In this document: piece by piece, positions 23,679 through 36,319 of the stretch
Position numbering within the stretch: the first letter of the stretch is position 1
Layout of the letters: each line of letters opens with the position of its first letter
Origin: Streptomyces sp. Ag109_O5-10
GTDB taxonomy: Bacteria; Actinomycetota; Actinomycetes; Streptomycetales; Streptomycetaceae
Reading direction: 5' to 3'
Assembly: GCF_900105755.1 (NCBI RefSeq)
Contig: NZ_FNTQ01000001.1
Coordinates: 2,604,001-2,668,000, forward strand
Length of the DNA: 64,000 nt
Program-made: the position numbers and the translations under genes
Notes under the pieces: model-generated
The model's database searches: none
What the model saw: the letters and a program-made list of their open reading frames with translations, nothing else
Told to the model about the DNA's origin: nothing

Positions 23679-24629
23679 TCAGGCGTTCTCGGCCGCCACC
23701 AGCTCCCGGCAGCGCTTGACGTCCTCGCCCATCTGCTCGAGCAGGGCGTCGAGGGACTCGAACTTGGCCTGGCCGCGGACGTAGGCCAGGAAGTCGACGG
23801 CGACGTGCAGGCCGTACAGGTCGAGGCCCACGCGGTCGATGGCGTACGCCTCCACCGTGCGCTCGGTGCCGTCGAACTGCGGGTTGGTGCCGACGGAGAT
23901 CGCGGCCGGCATCACCTCGCCCTGCGCGTGCAGGTAGCCGGCGTAGACGCCGTCGGCGGGGATCGCGGTGTGCGGGAGGGTCTCCACGTTGGCCGTGGGG
24001 AAGCCCAGCTCGCGGCCGCGCTGGGCGCCGCGCACGACCACGCCCTCGACCCGGTGCGGGCGGCCCAGGATCTCGCGGGCGCCCGCCATGTCGCCCTCGG
24101 CGACCAGGCGCCGGGTCAGGGTCGAGGAGAACGGCTCGCCGCCGCCCGCCTCCCCGCGCACGAACAGGTCGACGACCTCGACCTCGAAGTCGTACACCTT
24201 GCCCTGCTCGACGAGGAACTCGACGTTGCCCGCGGCCTTGTGGCCGAAGCGGAAGTTGGGACCCTCGACGACCGCCTTGGCGTGCAACTTGTCGACCAGG
24301 ACCTTCACCACGAAGTCGGCGGCCGACAGCTTCGAGAACTCGGTGGTGAAGGGCAGGATCAGGACCGCGTCCACGCCCAGCTCCGCCATCAGCTCCGCCC
24401 GTGTGTGGTGCGGGGCGAGCAGCGGCGGATGGCTGCCGGGGCGGACGACCTCGCTGGGGTGCGGGTCGAAGGTGACGACGACGGCCGGGATGCGCAGCTC
24501 ACGCGCGCGGTCCACGGCATGCCGGATGATCAGCTGGTGACCGCGGTGCACACCGTCGTAGGACCCGATGGTGACGACGCTGCGCCCCCAGCCCTCGGGG
24601 ATGTCCTCCAAGCCACGCCAGCGCTGCAC
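23679..24629 (-). CDS. ribF: Bifunctional riboflavin kinase / FAD synthetase
   Basis: 316 residues. The N-terminal nucleotidyltransferase domain has VTIGSYDGVHRGHQ and the RFGHKAAGN motif; the C-terminal flavokinase domain has GRELGFPTANV. It makes FMN and FAD from riboflavin. It ends the long rimP-nusA-infB-truB series, about 120 nt downstream of the NTPase gene. FAD is the cofactor of ThyX in the same window. Confidence 0.96.
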   Translation of the reverse strand: MQRWRGLEDIPEGWGRSVVTIGSYDGVHRGHQLIIRHAVDRARELRIPAVVVTFDPHPSEVVRPGSHPPLLAPHHTRAELMAELGVDAVLILPFTTEFSKLSAADFVVKVLVDKLHAKAVVEGPNFRFGHKAAGNVEFLVEQGKVYDFEVEVVDLFVRGEAGGGEPFSSTLTRRLVAEGDMAGAREILGRPHRVEGVVVRGAQRGRELGFPTANVETLPHTAIPADGVYAGYLHAQGEVMPAAISVGTNPQFDGTERTVEAYAIDRVGLDLYGLHVAVDFLAYVRGQAKFESLDALLEQMGEDVKRCRELVAAENA

Positions 24630-24747
24630 TGTGTCCGCTCCTCGAACCTGTGTCCGTTGTCCGTCTTACGCAGGTCTAAGGGTGCCATGTTTGCCGGACC
24701 TGTCTCACACCGGCACGGTCGCTGTGACCGGGCGCACGTGTCCGCGC

Positions 24748-27700
24748 TCATGCCGGGACCCGGACGCCCGCGAGGTTTCCCAGCATGCGGCGGGTGCTGG
24801 GCCCGACGACCGCGGCCCACTCCTGCGGGGTGTCGGTGAGCCAGCGGGCCATCAGGGCGGCGAATCCGGGGACGTGCCGGCCCAGGTCGACCAGCCCCCG
24901 GTCGAACCGGGTCGCCCCGTCCGGGGTGCGGACCAGCAGCAGTCCGGTGCGCCTGACCAGCTCGCGCATCCCGTCGCCGTCGTCCTCGCGCTGCGCGGCG
25001 GCCGCGTGCAGCAGCGCGTCCAGGACGCCCGGGTCGCGCTCCCGGTCCAGCAGGAACTCCAGGAGTTCCTGGCGCAGCGGTCGCGAGGCGAGGGTACCGG
25101 CCGCGCCGAGGACGGTCGCGAGGGCCGCCCGGACCGGCTCGGGACCTTCGTCGAGCAACTCGGTGACCAGCGGCAGCAGGACGGTACGGGACTCGGCGCC
25201 CTGGTCCAGGCGGCGCTCGACGAACCCGGCCACCTGCCCGGCCAGCTCCGGCCGCAGCGCGGCGGCCTCCAGGACCAGCTCGGTGACCCGCTGGGCGAGG
25301 GCGGGCGCGGTGACGTGGGCTAGGGTGCGCAGCACCTGACCCGCCTCCGGTCCGCGCAGCCGCGCGCGGAAGGCCTCCAGGACCTCGTCGGAGTGGGTGG
25401 CGAGGGCGGGGAGCAGGGCGGCGGGGGTGAGCTGGTGGTCGCCGTCGGCGAAGTGGCGCAGCGCCTGCGGGAGATGGCGGGCGCGGGTCACCGGATCGCG
25501 GACCAGCAGGGCCAGGGCGCCGCCGTGCAGGGTGCAGTCGGCGGGGCGGGCGAGCAGGGCGAGGGCGGCGTAGCGGAGCAGTTCGCGGTCGGGTTCGCTG
25601 TGCACGTGCGGGGCGGTGCGCAGCCCGTGGACCACGGCGGCCACCCGGCGGGCCGGGCGCTCGTCGTGCGCCCAGCGGTCCACGGCCCGGCACACCGCCG
25701 ACGGCTCGTCCTCGGCCAGCACGGCGAGCAGTTCGTCGCCGCGCCGGTGCGCCGCGTCCACCAGCACCTCGGTCAGCTCGTCCAGGGCCCGGTGCCGGTG
25801 GGTGTGCAGCAGCGCCTGGGCCGCCGTCGCCACGGTGGCGTGCGGCATCGCGGGCAGCGGCCGCTCGTCGTCGAACCAGCGGGTGAGACACGGCTGTACG
25901 GCGACGGGGTCGGCGGCCAGCAGCCGGGCCACGGCGTCCAGGTAGCGGGGGGCGGTGCCGTCCGGGTCCTCCGTCGACGGGCGGGTGGGCGGAGGGGCGG
26001 TCGGCGGGGTGGGCGGACGGGTCGGCCGGGGTCCGAAGCGGCTGATGCCGACGGTCTCCGGCAGCGGCTCGTCGGCGAGGACGAGCCTGCGCAGCAGATC
26101 GAAGCGGTCGATGTCCGGGAGGGCGAGCTCGGTCCAGAAGTCCGGGCCGAACTCCGGGGGCGCGGTGCGCTGCCGGCCCACGACCCGGTCGGCGAGCAGC
26201 CGCAGCACCCCGGTGTACGGGGTCGCGTCGGGCAGCCGCAGCAGGGTCTGGGCGAGCAGGCGCGCGGCCCACCAGGAGCCGGGGTCCAGGTCGAGGGCGT
26301 GCGCCAACTCGTCGAGCCGCGGCGCGAGTCGGGCGGGCCCGTACTCGCGGTCGAGGAGCAGCAGGGCCTGGACGACCGGGCCGACCCTGTGGTGCGGGAC
26401 GGGCAGCGGGTGGGCGCCCAGGGGGCTGCGGGGGCGGTGGACGAGGGCGTGCAGGGCCTCGTCCAGGTCCAGGTGCATGCCCTGGATCCAGTCCGCGAGC
26501 TCTTCGTGGGCGAATCGGTAGCCGCCGCCCGCGGGCACCAGCAGGCCCTCGGTGAGCACGGCGGAGGCCCAGCCGGAGCCGCCGCCGAGGTGGGCCGGGA
26601 CGGGTCCCCAGGGGAACACAGCTTCGAACGACTCCCGGTCCAGCTCTCCCTGCCCGGGACCGAGACTGCGCCTGGCGGCCTCGTGCACCTGCCCGGAGAC
26701 CCGGGCGGCGAGCCGTCGTACGGCCGTGCCGCGCAGGCCGTTCTCGGCGGCCAGGCGGACCGCGATGCGCAGGCACATCAGGTCGAGGTAGGCGGCGAGG
26801 ACGTCGTGCCGGTCGAGCGGGTCGCCGTCGTCCGGGGCGTCCGGGAGGGCGGCCCGGACCTCGCAGAGCAAGCGCAGGGTGAGCGGGTGCCGGGCGTCGC
26901 GTTTGATGAGGGCGCCGTCGGGGATGCCGTAGCGGGAGCGGGCGCGGTGGGCCTCGTCGGGGGTGAGGTCGGTCAGCCGGACGCAGGCGGGATCGCCGGT
27001 GCCCTGGTGCAGCAGCTCGGGCGGGAACTCGGTGCCGGCCTGCTCCCAGTACTCCTCGCGGCAGGCCAGCAGCAGGCGGGCGCCGGTGTCGCGCAGCCAG
27101 TCGGCGGTGCCCTCGGTCCAGGCGGGGAGCCGGTGGGCGAGGACCGGGGGCATCTCCTCGGGGCCGTCGAGCAGCAGGAGCAGCGGGCGGCCGGCGCAGG
27201 CCGCCCGCCTGGCCAGCCGCTCCACGGTCAACTCGCCGAGGTCACCGGGTAGTTGGGAGCGGGAGGCCGCGACGATCCGGACCGCGCGCTCCAGGGAGCG
27301 GCGGGCCGCGGCGGCGACGGAGTCGTCGGCGTCCCTGAGGTCGGCGCCGCGGAGCCAGAGGGTGGGAGCGGGGGTCGCTTCGCGGGCGCGACGGGCGGCG
27401 AGTGCGGCGAGCTCGGTGGTGCGGCCGGTGCCGGGGGCGCCGACCAGGGCCAGGACAGTGGCCGCGGGCTTTCCGGTGCCGGCATCGGTGCCGGTGCCTT
27501 CGGCGAAGGCCGACAGTTCCGCTGAGGTGACCGAGCGTTCGACCGGTTGCACGGGGTCGGTGAGTTCGCCGGTGAGTGCCATGAAAGGTGGTGGGGCGAC
27601 TGCGGGTGCGCAGGGGCTGGTCGCGCGGTTCCCCGCGCCCCTTCGGGGCGCTGTCATGTGGGGAGGGGTGCGGCCCACGTAGCCGGCCAGGGCTCCCGGA

Positions 27701-28449
27701 GGGCCGTCCTGGCCCACTGAGGTCGCTGTCAGTTCGAGTACGCCCGCAAGGTTGAGGTCGATGCCGTAGGCGGGAACCGTGGCCGCGTTGGTGGCCAGGA
27801 GGTCGGCGAGGGGGCCGCTGCCGGTGCGGTGGAGGGGGACGGCGAAGCCCACGTCGCGCTGGCCGGACTGGAGGGCGGTGCCGAGGACGGCCAGGACCGC
27901 GCCGGTCTCCGCGTCCAGGACCGGGCCGCCGGCCGCGCCGCCGCCCAGCCGCAGGGCGTCCCGGCCCGCTGTGCCGATCGCCAGCTCCAGGGCGTCCTCG
28001 AGCAGGTGGAAGCGGTCGGTGGCGGTGTACGTCACCTGCGTCGCGGCCAGTACGCGGGCCTCGCGCCAGCGGTCGGCGGCGATGCGCACGTAGGCACCGG
28101 CCGGGATGCGCTCCCGTACGGTGATCGGGAGCGGGTCCACGGCGAGGCCCTCGGTGCGGACCAGGGCCAGGTCGTGGGCGGGCAGTGGGACGACGGCGTC
28201 CGAGCCGACCACGCAGGTGCGGTCCCCGGCCGCGTGCAGCACGATCCGGGCCAGGCCGTCGACGGCCTCGTGGCTGGTGATGAGCGTCCCGTGGTGATCG
28301 GCCAGGAAACCGGTGCCGCGCGGGCGCCCGGCGAGGTCCCGGATCCGGACCAGCCGTTCGTCCAGCTCCGGCCCCCACTCCCGCACCGTCTCCCGCGCAG
28401 CCTCCGCCATGCGGCGGCCGCTCCCGGTCCGCGGGCCCCGTCCCGCCAT
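24748..28449 (-). CDS. Trypsin-like (inactive) / P-loop NTPase fusion with long helical C-terminus
   Basis: 1233 residues from an ATG after GGGGAGG; the frame stays open upstream without a better start. Residues about 35-210 look like a trypsin-like peptidase: His60 in TSHEAV and Asp93 in HDLALV fit the triad, but the serine motif reads GAAGGPVLD, so the catalytic Ser is Ala173. A linker (265-300) contains a dispersed genomic repeat. The NTPase part has GAPGTGRTT (337-345), with Arg in place of the Walker A Lys, and LLLLLDGPEE as Walker B. The last 600 or so residues are Leu/Ala/Arg-rich helical repeats of HEAT/ARM type. The layout recalls protease-STAND NTPase fusions thought to act in defence or signalling. 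I recall a homologue at this locus in S. coelicolor; function unknown. It lies between truB and ribF but is separated from truB by 261 nt. Confidence 0.85.
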   Translation of the reverse strand: MAGRGPRTGSGRRMAEAARETVREWGPELDERLVRIRDLAGRPRGTGFLADHHGTLITSHEAVDGLARIVLHAAGDRTCVVGSDAVVPLPAHDLALVRTEGLAVDPLPITVRERIPAGAYVRIAADRWREARVLAATQVTYTATDRFHLLEDALELAIGTAGRDALRLGGGAAGGPVLDAETGAVLAVLGTALQSGQRDVGFAVPLHRTGSGPLADLLATNAATVPAYGIDLNLAGVLELTATSVGQDGPPGALAGYVGRTPPHMTAPRRGAGNRATSPCAPAVAPPPFMALTGELTDPVQPVERSVTSAELSAFAEGTGTDAGTGKPAATVLALVGAPGTGRTTELAALAARRAREATPAPTLWLRGADLRDADDSVAAAARRSLERAVRIVAASRSQLPGDLGELTVERLARRAACAGRPLLLLLDGPEEMPPVLAHRLPAWTEGTADWLRDTGARLLLACREEYWEQAGTEFPPELLHQGTGDPACVRLTDLTPDEAHRARSRYGIPDGALIKRDARHPLTLRLLCEVRAALPDAPDDGDPLDRHDVLAAYLDLMCLRIAVRLAAENGLRGTAVRRLAARVSGQVHEAARRSLGPGQGELDRESFEAVFPWGPVPAHLGGGSGWASAVLTEGLLVPAGGGYRFAHEELADWIQGMHLDLDEALHALVHRPRSPLGAHPLPVPHHRVGPVVQALLLLDREYGPARLAPRLDELAHALDLDPGSWWAARLLAQTLLRLPDATPYTGVLRLLADRVVGRQRTAPPEFGPDFWTELALPDIDRFDLLRRLVLADEPLPETVGISRFGPRPTRPPTPPTAPPPTRPSTEDPDGTAPRYLDAVARLLAADPVAVQPCLTRWFDDERPLPAMPHATVATAAQALLHTHRHRALDELTEVLVDAAHRRGDELLAVLAEDEPSAVCRAVDRWAHDERPARRVAAVVHGLRTAPHVHSEPDRELLRYAALALLARPADCTLHGGALALLVRDPVTRARHLPQALRHFADGDHQLTPAALLPALATHSDEVLEAFRARLRGPEAGQVLRTLAHVTAPALAQRVTELVLEAAALRPELAGQVAGFVERRLDQGAESRTVLLPLVTELLDEGPEPVRAALATVLGAAGTLASRPLRQELLEFLLDRERDPGVLDALLHAAAAQREDDGDGMRELVRRTGLLLVRTPDGATRFDRGLVDLGRHVPGFAALMARWLTDTPQEWAAVVGPSTRRMLGNLAGVRVPA
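27607..27655 (-). repeat. Dispersed repeat inside the NTPase coding sequence
   Basis: The plus strand reads GGGGCTGGTCGCGCGGTTCC followed by CCGCGCCCCTTCGGGGCGC, the same element found between genes elsewhere in the window. Here it is in frame and encodes APRRGAGNRATSPC in the linker between the protease-like and NTPase domains. Confidence 0.85.
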
Positions 28450-28710
28450 GATCGAACCTCCCCGCCCGTCCACCCGTGCCCTTTGTCCCGGGCTGTCTTC
28501 GACCGTAGGCGCGAAATGATCAGCGGGACAGAGCAGGCGGTGAACGCGCCCCCCTCCGCTCCCCCGGTTCACTCCGAGCGCCTGCTCGGTCGGGTGAATA
28601 GCCCGGGGCGGGTGGATACACCCTAGGGGTGGGGGAACCGAGGGGGGACCGTGGAGCGGCGGCGGCGCCAGACCCCGTGGTCGCCGCTCCACGGGCAGGT
28701 TCCGGACGGC

Positions 28711-29616
28711 TCAGGTGAAGACGGCGAGGCTCTTCGCCTTGCCCTTCTGCTCCTCGACGAGTGCCAGGAAGCGGCCCTCGGGGTCGAACACGGCCACGGG
28801 GCCGGTGCCCGCGTACTCGTCGGGCATCTCCAGGCGCACGCCGTTGGTGAGCAGCCGGGCCCGCCGCTCGTCGACGTCCCAGCGGCGGAACGCGGCGCCC
28901 GCCGCCTCCGCGATCGGCATCACGGTCAGCTCCTGCTGGAGCTGGTCGAGGGTGCGCGCGGAGTCCAGCTTGTACGGTCCGACGCGGGTGCGGCGCAGCG
29001 CGGTGAGGTGGCCGCCGACGCCCAGGTCGGCGCCGAGGTCGCGGGCGAGCGCGCGGATGTAGGTGCCGGAGGAGCAGACGACGGAGACGACCAGGTCGAG
29101 GACGGCGGTGCCGTCCTCGGCGACGGCGTCCCGGACGTCGTACACGGCGAACGACGACACGGTCACCGGGCGGGCCGGGATGTCGAAGTCCTCGCCGTCC
29201 CGGGCGCGCTTGTACGACCGGACGCCGTCGATCTTGATGGCGCTGACCTTGGACGGGACCTGCATGATGGCGCCGGTCAGCTTGGCGATTCCGGCGTCGA
29301 CGGCCTCGCGGGTGACCTCGGAGGCGTCGGTGGACGAGGTGATCTCGCCCTCGGCGTCGTCCGTGACCGTGTTCTGCCCGAGGCGGATCGTCCCCAGGTA
29401 CTCCTTCTCGGTGAGGGCGAGGTGCCCGAGGAGCTTGGTGGCCCGCTCGACGCCGAGGACGAGGACACCCGTGGCCATGGGGTCGAGGGTGCCGGCGTGC
29501 CCGACGCGCCGGGTGCGGGCGATGCCCCGCATCTTGGCGACGACGTCGTGCGAGGTGAAGCCCGACGGCTTGTCGACGATGACGAGGCCGTCGGGCGGGG
29601 TGGGCTTGCTGGTCAT
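28711..29616 (-). CDS. truB: tRNA pseudouridine-55 synthase
   Basis: 301 residues. Contains GLVIVDKPSGFTSHDVV and the catalytic-Asp motif HAGTLDPMATGVL, with the C-terminal PUA-like part. It makes the pseudouridine of the T loop in tRNAs. Its ATG overlaps the rbfA stop by 4 nt (ATGA), indicating coupled translation. Confidence 0.97.
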   Translation of the reverse strand: MTSKPTPPDGLVIVDKPSGFTSHDVVAKMRGIARTRRVGHAGTLDPMATGVLVLGVERATKLLGHLALTEKEYLGTIRLGQNTVTDDAEGEITSSTDASEVTREAVDAGIAKLTGAIMQVPSKVSAIKIDGVRSYKRARDGEDFDIPARPVTVSSFAVYDVRDAVAEDGTAVLDLVVSVVCSSGTYIRALARDLGADLGVGGHLTALRRTRVGPYKLDSARTLDQLQQELTVMPIAEAAGAAFRRWDVDERRARLLTNGVRLEMPDEYAGTGPVAVFDPEGRFLALVEEQKGKAKSLAVFT

Positions 29617-30071
29617 TCGGCGGTGTCGTCCGTCTCGTCGGCGTCGTCCTCGCCCGGCTTCCTGTACGGGTCGGCCTCACCTGCGTAGGCGGCGCCCGCC
29701 GAGGCCTCGCGGACCTTCGCGTCGGACTGGCGCGCGCGGTCGAGGAGGTCCTCGATGTTGCGGGCGGTGTCCGGGAGGGCGTCCGCCACGAAGGCGAGGG
29801 TGGGCGTGAACTTCACGCCGGCGGCACGGCCGACCTCGGACCGGAGGATGCCCTTGGCACTCTCCAGACCGGCGGCCGCCGCCTTCCGCTCCTCCTCGTC
29901 GCCGTACACCGTGTAGAAGACGGTCGCCTCCCTGAGGTCACCCGTGACCCGGGTGTCCGTGATGGTGACGTGGGTGCCGAGCCGCGGGTCCTTGATCCCG
30001 CGCTGCAGCTTCTGGGCCACCACCTCTCGGATGAGGTCCGCCAGCCTCTTAGCCCGCGCGTTGTCGGCCAC
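29613..30071 (-). CDS. rbfA: 30S ribosome-binding factor A
   Basis: 152 residues from a GTG start. KH-like fold with RAKRLADLIREVVAQKL and DPRLG; the C-terminal extension is acidic and longer than in E. coli. Needed for late 30S maturation. It sits between the DUF503 gene and truB, overlapping truB. Confidence 0.95.
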   Translation of the reverse strand: MADNARAKRLADLIREVVAQKLQRGIKDPRLGTHVTITDTRVTGDLREATVFYTVYGDEEERKAAAAGLESAKGILRSEVGRAAGVKFTPTLAFVADALPDTARNIEDLLDRARQSDAKVREASAGAAYAGEADPYRKPGEDDADETDDTAE

Positions 30072-30117
30072 TGGTCCGTCTCCCGTTCTTTCTTCTTGTC
30101 GTTCTCAGGTCTCAGGT

Positions 30118-30411
30118 CTAGTCGTCGTCGCCGTGGAAGCGCCGTCTGACGGACAGCAGTTCCACCTCGGGGCGGCCGGCGACCAGCCGTTCGCACCGGT
30201 CGAGTACGTCGGTGAGGTGCGCGGCGTCGCCGGAGACCATGGCGAGGCCGATGCCGGCCCTGCGGTGAAGGTCCAGGTGGTCCACCTCGGCCGCGCTCAC
30301 GGCGTACTTCCGCTGGAGCTCGGCGACGATCGGGCGGACGACGGAGCGCTTCTCCTTGAGCGAGTGGATGTCGCCGAGGAGGAGGTCGAAGGACAGGGTC
30401 CCCACGTACAT
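30118..30411 (-). CDS. DUF503 family protein (YlxP-like)
   Basis: 97 residues. MYVGTLSFDLLLGDIHSLKEKRSVVRP is characteristic of DUF503/YlxP, which commonly sits between infB and rbfA. In other bacteria the family has been linked to ribosome assembly. The gap to infB is unusually long (about 420 nt) and structured, so this gene may have its own promoter. Confidence 0.93.
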   Translation of the reverse strand: MYVGTLSFDLLLGDIHSLKEKRSVVRPIVAELQRKYAVSAAEVDHLDLHRRAGIGLAMVSGDAAHLTDVLDRCERLVAGRPEVELLSVRRRFHGDDD

Positions 30412-30576
30412 GTATGTATCCGGTTAACCCGCCGGTACGGGATCGATGGCCCTGTCAGGAACGGTACCCCGTCCCTGCCGGGGGCTCGACCGACTTTCCC
30501 CAGCCGTCACGGGGCGCTGCCCCGGACCCCGGGAGCCTCCCGCCCCCTCACCCGACCGGGTCCGCTGGAGAGGCGC

Positions 30577-30757
30577 CGCCACGGGGCTCCGCCCCGGACC
30601 CCGGCCCCGCCCACCCACCACTCGACTCGGTGAGCGGAAAAGGTACCCCCTAGGGCGGTACCTGTTCGCCAAACCGAGACGGTTCCTTCTGGCCGACCGA
30701 ACCGAGTCGGGTGGTGGGTGGGCGGAGGCCCGGAGTCCGGGGCGGAGCCCCGTGGCG
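30577..30757. repeat. Long imperfect inverted repeat between infB and DUF503 gene
   Basis: Left arm 30577-30631 and right arm 30701-30757 are reverse complements over about 55 bp with a few mismatches and a 2-nt gap. The 69-nt spacer contains a second, shorter inverted repeat (GGTACC at 30642-30647 and 30657-30662). Both arms contain CCCACCCACCAC/GTGGTGGGTGGG. No coding frame fits. Confidence 0.85.
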
Positions 30758-30779
30758 GGCGTCTCCCGGCGGGAAACGT

Positions 30780-30813
30780 GCCGGCCGACGGTACCGAAGT
30801 CCCGTCGGCCGGC
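30780..30813 (-). terminator. infB terminator
   Basis: Perfect 12-bp stem GCCGGCCGACGG/CCGTCGGCCGGC (30780-30791 with 30802-30813), 10-nt loop, 15 nt past the infB stop. Confidence 0.8.
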
Positions 30814-30827
30814 CCCAACCGTGGGCG

Positions 30828-33941
<3,114 letters not shown>

Positions 33942-34095
33942 TTCGCTCCTTTTAGGTCCGGGTGCGTCCGGACCGTCGCTACTTCATGGGCGTACTCATC
34001 GCGTGCTCATCGAGTGCTCATCGCAATCTCGACCTACTTCCAACTCGCGGGGTACCAGAGCCGCACGGAGGTTCCGAACGACGCTTCTTACGGTG

Positions 34096-34365
34096 TTACT
34101 GCTCGACGTACCGGCGCAACGCCTTTACGTCCAGCGGACCCGGGGCACGCAGCGCCCGCGGGAGTGCCCGGCGGCGTACCGCCTGGTCCAGACAGACCTG
34201 GACGGGGTGTACATATGCACCCCGGCCGGGCAGCGTACCGCGAGGATCGGGGACGCATTCGTCCTCGACCGCCACGATCCGCAGCAGTTCGGTCTTGGCC
34301 GCTCGCTGCCTGCACCCCACACAGGTGCGCTCAGGGCATGCACGGGCATGCGTCCGGCCAGACAC
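34096..34365 (-). CDS. ylxR: YlxR family RNA-binding protein (DUF448)
   Basis: 89 residues from a GTG start. RTCVGCRQRAAKTELLRI is the YlxR signature, followed by GRGAYVHP. It lies between nusA and infB as in many bacteria. Members bind RNA or nucleoid components; the exact role here is unknown. Confidence 0.92.
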   Translation of the reverse strand: MSGRTHARACPERTCVGCRQRAAKTELLRIVAVEDECVPDPRGTLPGRGAYVHPVQVCLDQAVRRRALPRALRAPGPLDVKALRRYVEQ

Positions 34366-34515
34366 AGCTAAGTCTACCTCCCCGAACCGACCTCACCCCT
34401 TCGGGGCAAAGATCGAACGCCCGTTGTCGTAATCCAAGCGACCTGCGGCTTGGAACTATTCCCCTCGTCCGAGTGAATCCCGGCGGGCCCCCACCGGGAA
34501 CCCGCCAGGGGGGAT

Positions 34516-35502
34516 CTACTCGGACGCCTGTTCGGTGTCCGGGCGGATGTCGATGCGCCAGCCGGTGAGCCGGGCGGCGAGCCGGGCGTTCTGCCCCTCT
34601 TTGCCGATCGCCAGCGACAGCTGGTAGTCCGGCACGGTCACCCGGGCGGACCGGGACGCCAGGTCCACGACCTCGACCTTGGAGACACGGGCCGGGGACA
34701 GCGCGTTCGCCACCATCTCGGCCGGGTCGTCCGACCAGTCGACGATGTCGATCTTCTCGCCGTTCAGCTCGCCCATGACGTTGCGGACCCGGCCGCCCAT
34801 GGGGCCGATGCAGGCGCCCTTGGCGTTCAGGCCCGAACGGGTGGAACGGACCGCGATCTTCGTACGGTGGCCGGCCTCACGGGCGATGGCGGAGATCTCG
34901 ACGGATCCGTCGGCGATCTCCGGCACCTCCAGCGCGAAGAGCTTCTTCACGAGGTTCGGATGGGTGCGGGAGAGCGTGACGGAGGGACCGCGGACGCCCT
35001 TCGCCACCCGTACGACGTACGACCTCAGTCGCATCCCGTGTGGGTAGGTCTCGCCGGGGACCTGCTCCTGCACCGGCAGGATGGCCTCCAGCTTGCCGAT
35101 GTCGACGAGCACGTTCTTCGGGTCGCGGCCCTGCTGGACCACGCCGGTGACGATGTCGCCCTCGCGGCCCGCGTACTCGCCGAGCGTGGCGTCGTCCTCG
35201 GCGTCGCGCAGCCGCTGCAGGATCACCTGCTTGGCGGTGGTGGCGGCGATCCGCCCGAAGTCCGACGGGGTGTCGTCGAACTCGCGCGCCTCCTGCCCCT
35301 CCTCCAGGTCCTCGGGGTCCTCCTTCGCCCACACGGTCACGTGCCCGGTGTTCCGGTCGAGCACCACGCGCGCGTGGCGGCGGCTTCCCTCGGTGCGGTG
35401 GTAGGCGATGAGGAGGGCCGACTCGATCGCCTCGACCAGCAGGTCGAAGGAGATCTCCTTCTCCCGAACCAAGCCCCGCAGGGCGCTCATGTCGATGTCC
35501 AC
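34516..35502 (-). CDS. nusA: Transcription termination/antitermination factor NusA
   Basis: 328 residues from GTG ([12 protein letters not shown]); an ATG four codons on is possible. An N-terminal RNA polymerase-binding domain is followed by S1 ([19 protein letters not shown]) and two KH domains ([27 protein letters not shown]). No C-terminal acidic repeats, as in other actinobacteria. It starts 2 nt after the rimP stop. Confidence 0.96.
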   Translation of the reverse strand: MDIDMSALRGLVREKEISFDLLVEAIESALLIAYHRTEGSRRHARVVLDRNTGHVTVWAKEDPEDLEEGQEAREFDDTPSDFGRIAATTAKQVILQRLRDAEDDATLGEYAGREGDIVTGVVQQGRDPKNVLVDIGKLEAILPVQEQVPGETYPHGMRLRSYVVRVAKGVRGPSVTLSRTHPNLVKKLFALEVPEIADGSVEISAIAREAGHRTKIAVRSTRSGLNAKGACIGPMGGRVRNVMGELNGEKIDIVDWSDDPAEMVANALSPARVSKVEVVDLASRSARVTVPDYQLSLAIGKEGQNARLAARLTGWRIDIRPDTEQASE

Positions 35503-35504
35503 GG

Positions 35505-36014
35505 CTACGCCTCCTCCTCTTCCGTCATGTCCTTCTTGTCCTTGCGGTTGAACTCGACCTGCACCCGCGCCTTGTCGATGTCGCCGAACGCGAGTCTGCG
35601 GGCGGTGGCCTTGCGGCCCTTGACGCCGGGCACCTCCAGTTCGAGGCCCTCGTCGTCGACGTCCAGGATTCTGGCGACCAGTTCCCCGCCCTCGGCCAGC
35701 TGGAATCTGACCAGGCGGTCCACTGCGCGCAGGTAGTGCCGGTGCTCCGTGAGCCGGCGCTCCGCGCCGGGGGTGCCGACCTCCAGGGTGTACTCCCCCT
35801 CGCCCATCGCGTCCGTCTCGTCGAGCTTCGCCGAGAGCTCACGGCTCACATCGGCGATCTGGTCCAGGTCCGCCCCGGTGTCGGAGTCGACGACGACGCG
35901 CAGCACACGCTTGCGTCCGACGGAGTCCACGGCGATCTCTTCGAGATCCAGTCCCTGGGAGGTGACGAGCGGTTCCAGGAGCTCTCGCAGCCTCTCGCTC
36001 TGGGTGGTGCTCAT
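35505..36014 (-). CDS. rimP: Ribosome maturation factor RimP
   Basis: 169 residues. Contains [20 protein letters not shown], then [20 protein letters not shown] and YTLEVGTPG. Needed for 30S maturation. First gene of the rimP-nusA-ylxR-infB series. Confidence 0.95.
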   Translation of the reverse strand: MSTTQSERLRELLEPLVTSQGLDLEEIAVDSVGRKRVLRVVVDSDTGADLDQIADVSRELSAKLDETDAMGEGEYTLEVGTPGAERRLTEHRHYLRAVDRLVRFQLAEGGELVARILDVDDEGLELEVPGVKGRKATARRLAFGDIDKARVQVEFNRKDKKDMTEEEEA

Positions 36015-36319
36015 CCGGGTGACTCCTCGGCCGCGTGTGCTGTTGTGGGATGGGTCGCGTGTCTGGTCAAAGGGTATCGGGTCGTGGGGGGTGTTGCGTC
36101 CGGGTGGGCGCGGCGGCGGGACCGGACGCCCTGGGGGTCGGCGGTGCTGAGGTTGCCGGCCGGGTGTGGGCAGAGGGGGGCTTGTCGCGCAGTTCCCCGC
36201 GCCCCTTGAGTTGGCTGTCGAGCCGGTGACATGAGTTCGAGGGGCGCACGGGTAACGTGATCACGGTCGGGTGCATGTCCGGCCGTGTGTTCGTACGAAC
36301 CCCCTTGAGGACGTCTGCC
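36015..36319. other. Divergent intergenic region with a partial dispersed repeat
   Basis: Region between rimP (minus) and the lipoprotein gene (plus). It contains GGGCTTGTCGCGCAGTTCCC and CCGCGCCCCTTGAG (36178-36210), a copy of the dispersed repeat without the closing GGGGCGC half. I see no clear operator. Confidence 0.6.
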
